Part shown: piece by piece, positions 46,011 to 55,600 of the stretch | How the letters are laid out: each line of letters starts with the position of its first letter | How positions within the stretch are numbered: position 1 is the stretch's first letter | NCBI GenBank assembly: GCA_030613025.1 | Contig: JAUWMT010000003.1 | Location: 1 to 64,000 of the forward strand | From: Candidatus Cloacimonadota bacterium | GTDB taxonomy: Bacteria > Cloacimonadota > Cloacimonadia > JGIOTU-2 | Length of the DNA stretch: 64,000 bases | Reading direction: 5' to 3' | Notes under the pieces: generated by a model | What the model saw: the letters and a program-made list of their open reading frames with translations, nothing else | The model's database searches: none | Told to the model about the DNA's origin: nothing | Program-made: the position numbers and the translations under genes

Positions 46011-46436
46011 TTAATTTATAATAAGGACAGAATTGCTTCCACCGAAACCGTCATCGATCATTTCGAAGGCATTGGGATCTTTCACCCAAGTATTTCTGTC
46101 TAAGACATATTTATATTCATATCTTCCGGGAGAGAGCTGCTTTATGACAGACCAAATTCCGTCTTCGGCAACTCTGTCGCCGTGGGTTCCGTCATCATAC
46201 ATCTTATCAATATTTTCATTGAAAGTTCCTGATGCAGTTGCAGTTCCGCTCCACATGTTATCAGGAAAATTTCCGGAAAGGGTCACAATTCGTGCAGAAG
46301 GGGCTTCAAGTTGGAATAGAACTCCTTCACCGGGAATTCGATGTGGAGCAGGCAGCCGTTTCTTGATAAAGTTCAATGAACAGGCGGATACAAGGATGAA
46401 CGAAAGCAGTATTATGATCAAAATTATTTTTTTCAT
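46011..46436 (-). CDS. Small glycogen-binding E-set lipoprotein
   Basis: The 141-residue lipoprotein (LVSAC, Cys 19) is a single E-set domain: VLFQLEAPSARIVTLSGNFP, DDGTHGDRVAEDGIWS, SPGRYEYKYVLDRNTWVKDP and the signature DDGFGGSNSVL. It has the glycogen-binding fold seen three times in the GH13 lipoprotein and once in the barrel at 46450. It has no catalytic part, so it should be a carbohydrate-binding accessory. Confidence 0.8.
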   Translation of the reverse strand: MKKIILIIILLSFILVSACSLNFIKKRLPAPHRIPGEGVLFQLEAPSARIVTLSGNFPDNMWSGTATASGTFNENIDKMYDDGTHGDRVAEDGIWSVIKQLSPGRYEYKYVLDRNTWVKDPNAFEMIDDGFGGSNSVLIIN

Positions 46437-46449
46437 ATTTTGTCGATCC

Positions 46450-48393
46450 TTAAAATCTCAGCACAGCTTCGATGCCGATACGCTGTTCTTCTGTGAGCGC
46501 TTTCTCGGCTTCACGTATCTTTTCACCGAGTCCTGTGTAACTGTTCTCGAGATAATTATTGAAATTAGCGATATCATTCATAAATTCAAATCTGCCGATC
46601 GGCATAAATTCATCGGTGACATTGCTGAGGGCAATCGGGTTCACGCCCCAGTATAATGAAATATCAATATTTTTCCTCAGGTGATAAGTTAAGCTGGTAA
46701 AGTTGCACCAGAAAACATCCTGCCATTGGCTGAAGTCTGTTTTAACTTGCAGGAAGGGATCATTGTAGATCGGCACACGGAGATCAGAATATAGTGTCCA
46801 TTGTGGTGAAATATCCCATTGGAGGGAAGCAATATTTTCAATCAATTTTGGCTCATATTTAATATCCTGCTGTGCGATCTTGCCCTCGTATCCCACATGG
46901 AATTTCTGACGAAATAGCTCGAAATTATAGCCCAGTAGAATATCCCAATACATAGCTGTTTCGTAACCCATGAGAGTGTATTGCGCATATGGCACATTCG
47001 TATATTTCTGGAACCAGCGTCCATTTCCGTCCGTCTTCTCCATATACACATAATAATCATTCCAGCTTACAAGACTATCAGGAAAATCGGTTTTCCATGA
47101 GCTTGCAGCAACCTTCGCATAAATTTTCTCTGTAGAGAATTCTCCACCGAGTGTAATACGGTTCTTAACTATATCTCTTGCAAACTCAAGTTTATTTCTC
47201 TGATAATGAGCAAAGATTTTCATTGCTGCAGGAAATTTCACTTCCAGTCCCGCAAATATTCTATCACCTTTTGCAAAAGTAGTTTTCAGAGAATCCATAT
47301 TCTCATTATCACTATCCTTAAAATGATAATATTCACCGGAGAAGATGAGTTGCATCGGTCCCTGCCAGCCGGGCTGGTTCATGGAATAGACAACCTGCAT
47401 ATCAAATTCCGAACTTGTATGCTCTTTTGAGGAAGTTGAAGTTTGCGGAAGTTGTGCATGATATTCACCAAATCCGAATCTCAAGGAAGTAGTTTCTGGA
47501 ATAATATCAAAGAGAACTTTTCCTCTGTAGGCATTGATGTCTGTATCATCGTCACCGACATTATCTGCAAATACTGCTTCTGCCTGGAATTGTATAGGGA
47601 TCGCTGTCATTGGAATGGACAACATCGGCAGGTTTGACCATCCATACACACCCATGACATCATATCCGAAATTGTAGTTATTACAGCCGATATTTCCAAC
47701 AAGATGCAGGGGGTCATCAAAGGTAAGGAAGCCGTATTTATCGAATGCCTGCACCAGAAAATATGGTGTATCAAGCTTGAGGTAGCTTCGCTTGAAATTG
47801 AGGTGGGTCTTCCACATATCAACACCTTCAGCAATGTTGTTGATATTCAATACTGTATAGCCCTCAACCTGTGAGTTGAACTTGATCTTCACGCCAAGGT
47901 TGATATCATGCAGGGGCTTATCGAGCATCAATTTGTCGTTGTAATCCTTTTTCTCAAACAGGTTCTTTGAGTATAAACGCCCATCAAAAAGAACTTTAGG
48001 ATTGAGCAGTGTTCTTATTCCTTGCTGCTGCACAGGTTCCTTCCCTGCAACGAGCCCACCTGTTGCATTGACTTCCACTAAAGAGTTCATTCCGCCAAAA
48101 CCGTCATCCTTCTGCTTGGGATTATCCGGGTCTGCATACCAGTTGTCATCCACAACGAATTTGTACATATATGCACCTGAAGAAAGTGGGACAACAATTC
48201 TCCAAACTCCGTCATTACCGAGTTTCATTACATGAGCTGATGTGTTCCAGTCATTGAATTCGCCAGCTACGCTGACCATACCTGCATTCGGTGCTTCATA
48301 AAAGAATTCCACACCTTTTTGGGTTGTTGAGACACCTGCAGATGCCATGCTGACCCAACAAAATATCAATATGAAAAGTATTACTTTTCTCAC
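46450..48393 (-). CDS. Outer-membrane barrel with N-terminal glycogen-binding domain
   Basis: The start is GTG 48393 with AGGAG eight bases upstream. The 647-residue protein has a signal peptide (to about MASAG). An E-set domain (FFYEAPNAGMVSVAGEFNDW, GAYMYKFVVDDNWYADPD, DDGFGGMNSLVEV; about 28-108) is followed by about 530 residues of alternating polar and aromatic strands that end in VLRF, the C-terminal Phe of outer-membrane barrels. This is an unusual pairing: a starch-binding domain fused to a barrel. It could be a dextrin porin that captures its substrate, an inference from layout and neighbours. Confidence 0.7.
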   Translation of the reverse strand: MRKVILFILIFCWVSMASAGVSTTQKGVEFFYEAPNAGMVSVAGEFNDWNTSAHVMKLGNDGVWRIVVPLSSGAYMYKFVVDDNWYADPDNPKQKDDGFGGMNSLVEVNATGGLVAGKEPVQQQGIRTLLNPKVLFDGRLYSKNLFEKKDYNDKLMLDKPLHDINLGVKIKFNSQVEGYTVLNINNIAEGVDMWKTHLNFKRSYLKLDTPYFLVQAFDKYGFLTFDDPLHLVGNIGCNNYNFGYDVMGVYGWSNLPMLSIPMTAIPIQFQAEAVFADNVGDDDTDINAYRGKVLFDIIPETTSLRFGFGEYHAQLPQTSTSSKEHTSSEFDMQVVYSMNQPGWQGPMQLIFSGEYYHFKDSDNENMDSLKTTFAKGDRIFAGLEVKFPAAMKIFAHYQRNKLEFARDIVKNRITLGGEFSTEKIYAKVAASSWKTDFPDSLVSWNDYYVYMEKTDGNGRWFQKYTNVPYAQYTLMGYETAMYWDILLGYNFELFRQKFHVGYEGKIAQQDIKYEPKLIENIASLQWDISPQWTLYSDLRVPIYNDPFLQVKTDFSQWQDVFWCNFTSLTYHLRKNIDISLYWGVNPIALSNVTDEFMPIGRFEFMNDIANFNNYLENSYTGLGEKIREAEKALTEEQRIGIEAVLRF

Positions 48394-48412
48394 TATTACT
48401 CCTTATATCCTG

Positions 48413-49942
48413 TTAAAACCATGCTTTGAAAACGACTCTAATTTCATCCTGCATTCTGCCGCCGGACACAAAGCTGTCGTCATTTACAAGTCCATACCCG
48501 CCATACCAGCTTGGACCGTATTGAAGATACAGTTCGGAATTACCGCCAATCCTGTATTGAAGCTCCCCGAAGAAACTCATTCGGGAGCCAACTCTATCAT
48601 TCACGACAAGTCCACGGGCAAAGGCACGCCAGCGGTCAGAGAGATTCACTGCACATTCGATTCCGGCGATCTGTTTTTCCCAGGTTTCACCAATATCTTT
48701 TATTTTGAACTGCGTAAGTAATTTTGCCAAGCGGTTTTCTACTGAAAGCTCAACAAAGAAATCATTATGTTTATATTCTTTACCATGCCAGACTTCATCT
48801 TTTTTATTATAATAAATTTTTCCCTTGAAGCCGTTCACGAATTCGATATATGCTTCTGTATATAGATTTGTGACCGGATCGAGACTGACACCTGTGGAGT
48901 ACACTTCACCTTCTAATTTCTTGCGCTGCCAGTAGTTCAGGGTGAACGTTATAGCTCTTTGGGGAACAAAATAATAGGAATTCACCCAAATGCCATATTC
49001 ATCTGATTTATTCTCACCCATGTAATTTCTGTAGCATTTCCCATAAGTCCAGACTCCCGGATTGATGAACCAGTAGCCAATATTTGGAGTGCCGATTCGA
49101 AACCCGCGAAATTCCATTTTTGCAGCAACATTTCCTTTGAAGAACTCACGCAAACCGCTGATGTAATCTCCATCCTTAAAATATTCGTTGCTCTGATCTC
49201 TGTAATATTTCAGAGTATCTTTTATTTCCTGCTCAGATGGAACACTGGAAAATGCCATCTCAAAATTGATCTGATAATTGCCGATCTCGGCATGCTCGTC
49301 AAAGGCAAAAACTTCATTATAGGAATCCTTATCCCCAATTCCATAGTTCTTACGTTGATAGAACATCCCGGTCCTGAACTTATTCTTGAATAAATTCTGT
49401 CGTAGTCTCACGAGATGGATGTCATCACTATCACCCTGAGAGAAATCTGAAAAGACATAAGTAGCGCTTCCGCCCAAGGGCTCCCACAGGTCAAAACGCA
49501 CTCCCTGCCCGTTGCCATCATTATTGACCGAGCCAGTATTGAGCACGTTCAGCAGAGAGCCATCTGTCCAGTAATGATTATTTTCCCGGGAAAAAAGCAC
49601 AGCATTGAATCCCCTGCCGTTAACTTCCTGCCTGTAGGAAAGATGGGCTTCTGCGAGAATCGCTTCAGCATGGTCGGTCATCTGCCCATGCTCGTTCCAC
49701 TTATCGCCGTAAAATTTCACGTATGCTTCAGAATTTGCTATCGGATTTGCATATAATCTGAATTCCACTCTAAAATCAGGATCCCACACATTCCAATGAA
49801 AGCTGTCGGATTCATATTTCGTTCCGAAAACGCTCTCAAGATACCCTTCCAAACGAATTTGGGCATGAATAGAGAATGAGCAGATTACAAGAAAAATCAC
49901 AACAAATAATATACTTTTTTTCACGTTAGAATACATGTACAT
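48413..49942 (-). CDS. Porin-like outer-membrane protein
   Basis: The 509-residue protein has a signal peptide (about residues 7-27, ending IHAQ) and a mature part rich in alternating aromatic strands (FRVEFRLYANPIANSEAYVKFYG, QINFEMAFSS, FTLNYWQRKKLEG), ending FKAWF with a C-terminal Phe. It contains no plug-like or TonB-box region that I can see. It may be a second barrel of the glucan locus. The start could also be the GTG seven codons later, since the signal proper begins there. Confidence 0.65.
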   Translation of the reverse strand: MYMYSNVKKSILFVVIFLVICSFSIHAQIRLEGYLESVFGTKYESDSFHWNVWDPDFRVEFRLYANPIANSEAYVKFYGDKWNEHGQMTDHAEAILAEAHLSYRQEVNGRGFNAVLFSRENNHYWTDGSLLNVLNTGSVNNDGNGQGVRFDLWEPLGGSATYVFSDFSQGDSDDIHLVRLRQNLFKNKFRTGMFYQRKNYGIGDKDSYNEVFAFDEHAEIGNYQINFEMAFSSVPSEQEIKDTLKYYRDQSNEYFKDGDYISGLREFFKGNVAAKMEFRGFRIGTPNIGYWFINPGVWTYGKCYRNYMGENKSDEYGIWVNSYYFVPQRAITFTLNYWQRKKLEGEVYSTGVSLDPVTNLYTEAYIEFVNGFKGKIYYNKKDEVWHGKEYKHNDFFVELSVENRLAKLLTQFKIKDIGETWEKQIAGIECAVNLSDRWRAFARGLVVNDRVGSRMSFFGELQYRIGGNSELYLQYGPSWYGGYGLVNDDSFVSGGRMQDEIRVVFKAWF

Positions 49943-49947
49943 TTATC

Positions 49948-50829
49948 CTATTTGAATTGAATCCCAAAGGAAAGGCGGTAGGTACTACCAAGCTCCTCGT
50001 GTGAATACACCGCTCCATCGAGGGTCCAATTTTTCGCTTTTATGCCGAAGCCGATCGTTAAATAATCTCTGTTCAATCCCATTCTCGGAGCAAACACGTC
50101 AAAGAACCAGATCTCCCATCCAAAATGAAGACTGCTCTCGTCTTTATCCCAGTTATAGTCCAGCAGGAAATTTACTACATCCCGCCATTTATAATGAGCA
50201 CCAAGAGCAAAGTTTTTTTTGATCTTCTCGCTTTCAGAAACCAGCGTTATACTTCTTTCGATGAGATTTCGTGCAGTAAATCCAATTGAGAAATTCTTCA
50301 GGGGAGTAGCTATAATGCCCACATCGACATCGAATTTTCCCGGGAGTTTGATACCAAGCACTTTGGTAGAGGGACTTTCAACATCATCATAACCCGGCAC
50401 GCTGACATAGTAATTATCCAAGCTGATACCAAATCTGACAGGGATGTTCTTATACCGGATAATGCTTGCTGCCGAGAGTGCTATCACCTGCTCAGAATAT
50501 TCATCGAGAAGATTTATCTGAGTCCAGCCCATCCCAAGTCGTACTCTTTTCAAAGGAATGGACAGGGCTACCATCTCATTATACAGATCTCCGATACCAT
50601 ACAGATTCTGGTGAGATACCAGAACAGAGTAGCTGCTTATATAAGATAGACCTGCAGGATTCCAGAACACTGCCGAGGGATCATCCGCAAGCCCCACGTA
50701 TGCTTCGCCCAAAGCCATAGGACGAGCACCCCAGTTCATGCCGATGAAATTCGCCTGCAATGAAATTGGAATCAACAACAGAACAATAAAAAATAACCCG
50801 ATACGTTTATTAATACATTTTTTCATCAT
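49948..50829 (-). CDS. PorV/UPF0164-like outer-membrane protein
   Basis: The 293-residue protein has a signal peptide (to about LQANF) and the start-of-barrel motif GARPMALGEAYVGLADDPSAVFWNPAGLS (quoted here only as its parts GARPMALGEAYVGLADD and VFWNPAGLS), typical of the PorV/PorQ/UPF0164 families. In type IX systems PorV-type barrels shuttle cargo to the surface. Here the gene lies among many putative sorting-domain cargoes. Its start codon overlaps the stop of the upstream gene by one base (TAATG). Confidence 0.75.
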   Translation of the reverse strand: MMKKCINKRIGLFFIVLLLIPISLQANFIGMNWGARPMALGEAYVGLADDPSAVFWNPAGLSYISSYSVLVSHQNLYGIGDLYNEMVALSIPLKRVRLGMGWTQINLLDEYSEQVIALSAASIIRYKNIPVRFGISLDNYYVSVPGYDDVESPSTKVLGIKLPGKFDVDVGIIATPLKNFSIGFTARNLIERSITLVSESEKIKKNFALGAHYKWRDVVNFLLDYNWDKDESSLHFGWEIWFFDVFAPRMGLNRDYLTIGFGIKAKNWTLDGAVYSHEELGSTYRLSFGIQFK

Positions 50830-51965
50830 TATTTAATTACCGAAATAGCTTCATTACGGCTGACCTCTTTTGAGTCCGAGACCACTCTCAGGATGTAAAT
50901 GCCAAAGGGAACTTCATTCCCATTCTTATCTTTGCCGTCCCATTCCCAATCCTGATTTTCCGGATCGATCAGCTCAGCATTGCCAACAAATTCTCCACGC
51001 ACATCATATATCTCGACATTGAAAGCGCTGATGCGGTTTAGTGTAAGCTGAAAAGTGAGTTTTTCACCTTTGCTTGACGCAAATACTTTCCCATCCGGGA
51101 ATTTCACTGAAATAACATTAAGTGGAATCTCTTCAAAAGGAGGAGTTTTATTAAAAGTAACCCTCTCTTTTGGACTTATACCAATATCAGGACTTCCGTC
51201 TCCAGTAGAATCAACACATATTTCTAGATAATTATCGAGCACTGAAGTTGAAATACCGTCACTTGGCATTCCTCCGAGATTATTAGGTATGACATCGGGA
51301 CCGCCAAGATTATCCGAACCCGTGGTGATCACTGCGAGCATTTTCAAGTTTGGAAAATCCTTCATTGTGTGAAGCGAGTCATAATAGATCACTTCCCACG
51401 GAATAGCTGCTTCCATTGCTCTGCCAAGATTACCTGTGTTATATGTCGAGTAATCCTCAATCGAGACTTCATCTGCCTGTAATGACGAGCCCTCGCGCAT
51501 TTTCCAGAACTGCGGATTATCATTTGTATCCCAGGTTGCAAGAAAAAAATCAGGATTGGTGCCGTAGAACTTAAACGCTCTCATCCATGTGTTCAGGTTT
51601 AGCATATCCTGAATGCCATAAGAAGGATACACATCAAGATAATAGATCACGTTATTATCCCAGCAGCAGGCATCGATAGCAACATACAGGTAGGTCAGAT
51701 CCCAGGTCAGGTCGATCTGTTTGACGTCGTTATATTCACCCCACCAGGAATCATCGTCCAGCTCCTGAGATTCGGAAAGGGGCTCCTTTATAAAGAGGCG
51801 TTCATCATCCATAAAATCATCACTGAATCCATCAATAATGATCCTGCCACTGAGGTCATCACCTGTGGTGGCATAAATAGAATTCAAAGAAAATGCAAAC
51901 AATATAAGAAAGAAGAGACCCCGATGCAAAAATCGGGATCCCCTTTTAAAATAGTTTTTCATCAT
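50829..51965 (-). CDS. Secreted IDG-domain protein with FlgD-type tail
   Basis: The 378-residue protein has a signal peptide after a basic N-terminal stretch (KNYFKRGSRFLHRG, then LFFLILFAFSLNSIYA). An IDG-type module (IIIDGFSDDFMDDERLFI, IDLTWDLTYLYVAIDACC; about 45-110) is followed by FGTxxDFFLATWDTN-like strands and a FlgD-like tail (FQLTLNRISAFNVEIYDVRGEF, WEWDGKDKNGNEVPFGIYILRV). Part of the N-terminal basic stretch is encoded by a palindromic repeat (51917-51943). It is translationally coupled to the PorV-like gene. Confidence 0.72.
   Translation of the reverse strand: MMKNYFKRGSRFLHRGLFFLILFAFSLNSIYATTGDDLSGRIIIDGFSDDFMDDERLFIKEPLSESQELDDDSWWGEYNDVKQIDLTWDLTYLYVAIDACCWDNNVIYYLDVYPSYGIQDMLNLNTWMRAFKFYGTNPDFFLATWDTNDNPQFWKMREGSSLQADEVSIEDYSTYNTGNLGRAMEAAIPWEVIYYDSLHTMKDFPNLKMLAVITTGSDNLGGPDVIPNNLGGMPSDGISTSVLDNYLEICVDSTGDGSPDIGISPKERVTFNKTPPFEEIPLNVISVKFPDGKVFASSKGEKLTFQLTLNRISAFNVEIYDVRGEFVGNAELIDPENQDWEWDGKDKNGNEVPFGIYILRVVSDSKEVSRNEAISVIK
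51917..51943. repeat. Palindromic repeat inside the signal-peptide codons
   Basis: GGGGATCCCGATTTTTGCATC followed by GGGGTC forms a stem with CCCGAT/ATCGGG arms. It encodes about nine residues (RGSRFLHRG) at the start of the IDG-domain protein, extending the positively charged part of its signal. A near-relative (CCCCGATGTATCGGGG) lies just upstream at 51991-52017. Confidence 0.6.
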
Positions 51966-51990
51966 AATGTGACTTCTATCGGTAGAAATA

Positions 51991-52017
51991 AGCTGCCCCG
52001 ATGTATCGGGGTCAGCT
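51991..52017 (-). terminator. Palindrome after the PIN-toxin pair
   Basis: AGCTGACCCCGATACATCGGGG then CAGCT makes a near-perfect stem directly after the stop codon of the partner gene (minus strand). It may terminate the toxin-antitoxin transcript. No long T-run follows. Confidence 0.5.
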
Positions 52018-52209
52018 TCATTGGATCGTTAGCGATGTTTTTAATAAACATATTTTCTTTATTAAAGGTCCTAATATACTATTATTAAAAATCCTTTCCA
52101 TTTGAATTTTATTAGCTTTGTCGTCGGGGATACCTCTAAACTCTCGTTCAAGCTTTTTTTGAATATCCCATTTCATTTGTACACAATCAAATCGCTTATG
52201 TTTTTTCAT
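52018..52209 (-). CDS. Small partner of the PIN-domain protein, possible antitoxin
   Basis: The 63-residue basic protein starts MKKHKRFDCVQMKWDIQKKL. Short proteins beginning FDCVxMK are common partners just downstream of PIN-domain genes, where they act as antitoxins. Its start overlaps the stop of the PIN gene by four bases (ATGA). The C-terminal third (LGPLIKKICLLKTSL) does not match the usual partner and ends at a palindromic repeat, so the gene may be truncated or fused to new sequence. Confidence 0.6.
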   Translation of the reverse strand: MKKHKRFDCVQMKWDIQKKLEREFRGIPDDKANKIQMERIFNNSILGPLIKKICLLKTSLTIQ

Positions 52210-52664
52210 TGTTCAATAACCTCTTTGGGTGAATAAATGTTAATAGGTTTATATCCATTTAGCAAATTTACTGCTTTATAGCCGCATATTTTATCATAAT
52301 GTACAATATGTTTGAAATTCCAGCTTATAATTAAATCAACTTCTGCAATGGAAGCAGAAGCAACATGTTCAGCATCTGATTTACAAGAATTACTAACTAC
52401 ACCAGCTTTCAGGTATTCATCCCGGAGAAAACCAATTTCATCAGAATATTCTAAAAGTTCTAATGAACTTGGAGGTAAATCTGCTAAAACTTTCTGAACA
52501 AAATCAGGTGCATTGTTAAGTTCACGCAAGGTGGTTGGTGAAACTATGAGAATGAATTTTCCTGCTTTAATATCATTAAAAAAAGCCTTGCTATCTTCGG
52601 AAAACTCATCATCAAAACAACCTCCAAAAACAGAAGTGTCTGCATAAATTCTAAGCTTTTTCAT
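52206..52664 (-). CDS. PIN-domain ribonuclease-like toxin
   Basis: The 152-residue protein has a PIN fold: an N-terminal YADTSVFGG (first Asp about residue 9), ELNNAP (about 48-53), KSDAEHVASASIAEVDLIIS (second acidic cluster, about 98-117) and SWNFKHIVHYDKI. PIN toxins (VapC type) cut RNA using these acidic residues and a metal. The gene overlaps its small partner by four bases. The pair sits inside the glucan locus between a sorting-domain gene and the caspase-fold gene, probably as a separate inserted unit. Confidence 0.8.
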   Translation of the reverse strand: MKKLRIYADTSVFGGCFDDEFSEDSKAFFNDIKAGKFILIVSPTTLRELNNAPDFVQKVLADLPPSSLELLEYSDEIGFLRDEYLKAGVVSNSCKSDAEHVASASIAEVDLIISWNFKHIVHYDKICGYKAVNLLNGYKPINIYSPKEVIEQ

Positions 52665-52687
52665 AATAAAATACCATTAAAAACAAT

Positions 52688-55600
52688 CTATCTCATCATT
52701 ATCATTTTTTTTATGATCTCTTTCTTATCAGCAGTGAGTTTGTAGAAGTAGATACCGTTACACAAGGTCATTCCATTCTCATCTTTGCAGTCCCACTTAA
52801 GATTACCAGTAGTTCCTTTTTCATTGCTTTCAGGGATAAAGGTCTTTACCAACTGCCCCTTGACGTTATAGATTTTTAGATCAGCATTTTTTGTATTTGC
52901 AGGGATTGAAAAAGAGAATGTTGTTGATAGGGATGCAGGATTTGGATAATTTTGATTTAAGGCAAATTCTATTGTTTGCGGGTATGTTGTAGGAGGTTCT
53001 GAGGTAGGGATCGCTTTATCTAATAGATTTTTTGTAAGATTTTGAGAAACATATTTAAACTCATCAAAAGATCTTGGCTTGAACTTGCATTCAATAGGAT
53101 CGTCTTGACCAACTTGTTCATCCAGCTTGAGATAGCAATATCCTTCGTCAATATACGCAAAGATAGAATCTGCAAAAGATGGTGGATTAGCAAGAATAGC
53201 TTCCAATCTCGTAATTGCAGCTTCATAATCCTTTTCTGCCATATAAGTTGAAGTTATAGTATTATATTTGGTTCTCTCGAGATGTGGATGGGAAACATCA
53301 TCAATAGTTTCAATATAAGCTCGCAAATCCGTATAATCATGTCCGCTGAACTTTTCCAGATACATTAGCAACTGCAGAGCATTTTCTGCGGTTCCTGTCT
53401 CAGGATAGTTATTTACAATATCTTTCATTGTTAATTTTGCAGGTTCAAACTCATTATTATTTATTAGTGAAATACCTTGATCATAAAGAACCTTTTCCGG
53501 TGGTTTTTCACCATCAAAGATATAAGCATCATAGAACGGATGGAATCTATCTTCAAAGTCTAGGTCATTTTCATTTGGGAAAATATTATCTCTTACATCA
53601 ATCGGAATTTCATCATATCTTCCACACATTAAGAGATATTGATCAAGATAATTATAGCCATCAGGATCATATTCAACATATATTGTATTAGGTCCATAAA
53701 TTCCTACGAATGATGTTAAATTTGGGTAACATCTACGATCACCAATTATTTCTGCACCACCATTATTTTCAATTATATTTCCTGCCAATACTGCTGAGCC
53801 CATGCTTCCTTGAGCTACAACACCATGAGAAATATTTTCGCTAATATCATTATTAAAAGATTGTATGTGTGTATCATAATAGGAAATGCCCCAGTATTCA
53901 TTATATTTTATAGTATTACCACTAATATTACCACATTGACTTGAAGGATAAAAAATAGATATACCATTTCCATTATTATTTGTTATAGTACAATTATTAA
54001 TTTGATTAATAGATTCATAACTAACAATAGGACAAGCATTAAGATTGTCAAAAGTGCTATTATCAATATTCAAACCAGAATTATTTTTTGCAATTATTTG
54101 CGAACCATTAGAAAAGGTAGAATTCTCAAATAATAATCCTGAAAAGTTTACCTTTATAAAATTTAGGTTTGATACATCACAGTAGTTGAAATGTGAGGGC
54201 GAATTATCATTTAATTCTATACCATCCCAGAAATAATCACTACCTACTGAACTAATTGTTATCCTGTTTGTCGAGTCCCCAAGAGCATTAAAGCTGCTAT
54301 TGTTAACGATTATCCTATCACCAGGAATTGCATGTTCAGCTCCAATATTTGGAATATTTTGAGATGCTTCTACCCAGGTGTCATACCTCTCTCCTGTTGC
54401 TGGGTCCTCCCATATTGTATGATCCGTGCCATATAAACTGGAGCCAGGTTCTAATCGCAATTCAGAATTATCATTGATTTCTAATAAACTACGGTGGCCA
54501 AGTTGTAAAGTTGAATTGTTATAAACAAACATTTTTGAGTGGTTGTTAATTGTTAAATTGGCAGGTGTGACATCAGGAGTAATATATATATTTGAATTTT
54601 CATTGGCATAAAAATTTGAATGGTTGTCTATTATACAAGCAGATGAAGATTCAAGATCTAACCATGGTGAATTAAAAAAAATATTAGAATAGTTTTCAAT
54701 AATAAGAGTAGCATCACATTGAATCCATAAAGAGGAATTAAAATAAATATTTGAGTTATCAGAAATTGTGAGAGTAACATCATGATATACTGAAAATGCA
54801 TCAGACACTAAAAAATTTCCTGTTACAGTTTGGGTATTTCGAACCCATCCACCAAGCCCCGAAAGTGTGAGAAGATCTTCCTGAAACCCTATCTCAGTGA
54901 AATCTTGTGGAAATTCATCATAACTACCTGAATACGGACAATAATATTCATAAGGACTCCAGGTATCCAGATTATTAGTATAATCAAACGCTTCACCCAT
55001 CTGAACATCGTGATCTCCATTAGTGTCAGGATCATAATCTCCTGGATGATCAATCATTGTATGATACATTGAAAATGGGAAATTTCCTGTAAATGTACCA
55101 TGGTTCCACGGTTCAATTACTATAGTACTAGGACCATAGTGCATTATTAATGGATAATAACCTCTTGCTGCTGCTGTCCAGTAAAAAGCAAACTCAGGAT
55201 ATCTATACCCAGTTATATGACCTTCAAAATAGGCGGATTCATTTTCTTCACAAGAAGTATGAATAGCTCTGTTTTTACATAATGCATCGTTATCATTTGC
55301 AAGTTCATCAATAAAACCTCCTGAATAACATGGCAAAAGCACAAATATCATTTGTGCACAATCGATGTATCTAACACAATCTCGCAATTCTGTATCTCTC
55401 AAATCACCATTTCCCGGTAAACTTATATAAGAATGTCCACCAGAAGGAAATCCATGAGTTGCAACAAATATAAACAACTGGTCATCCGGACCAAGCTCTG
55501 GTACATTAGGGTCATTTGTCTCTTCTCCAGATAAATTACGTAATGTCCTTTTTATACGCCATTCTTGTGCACTATAGTCTATGTCATCAACGTCGTCCAT

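Noticed and set aside
46450-49942. SusC-like TonB-dependent receptor
   Set aside because: The two barrels lack a plug domain, TonB box and the size (about 1000 residues) of SusC.
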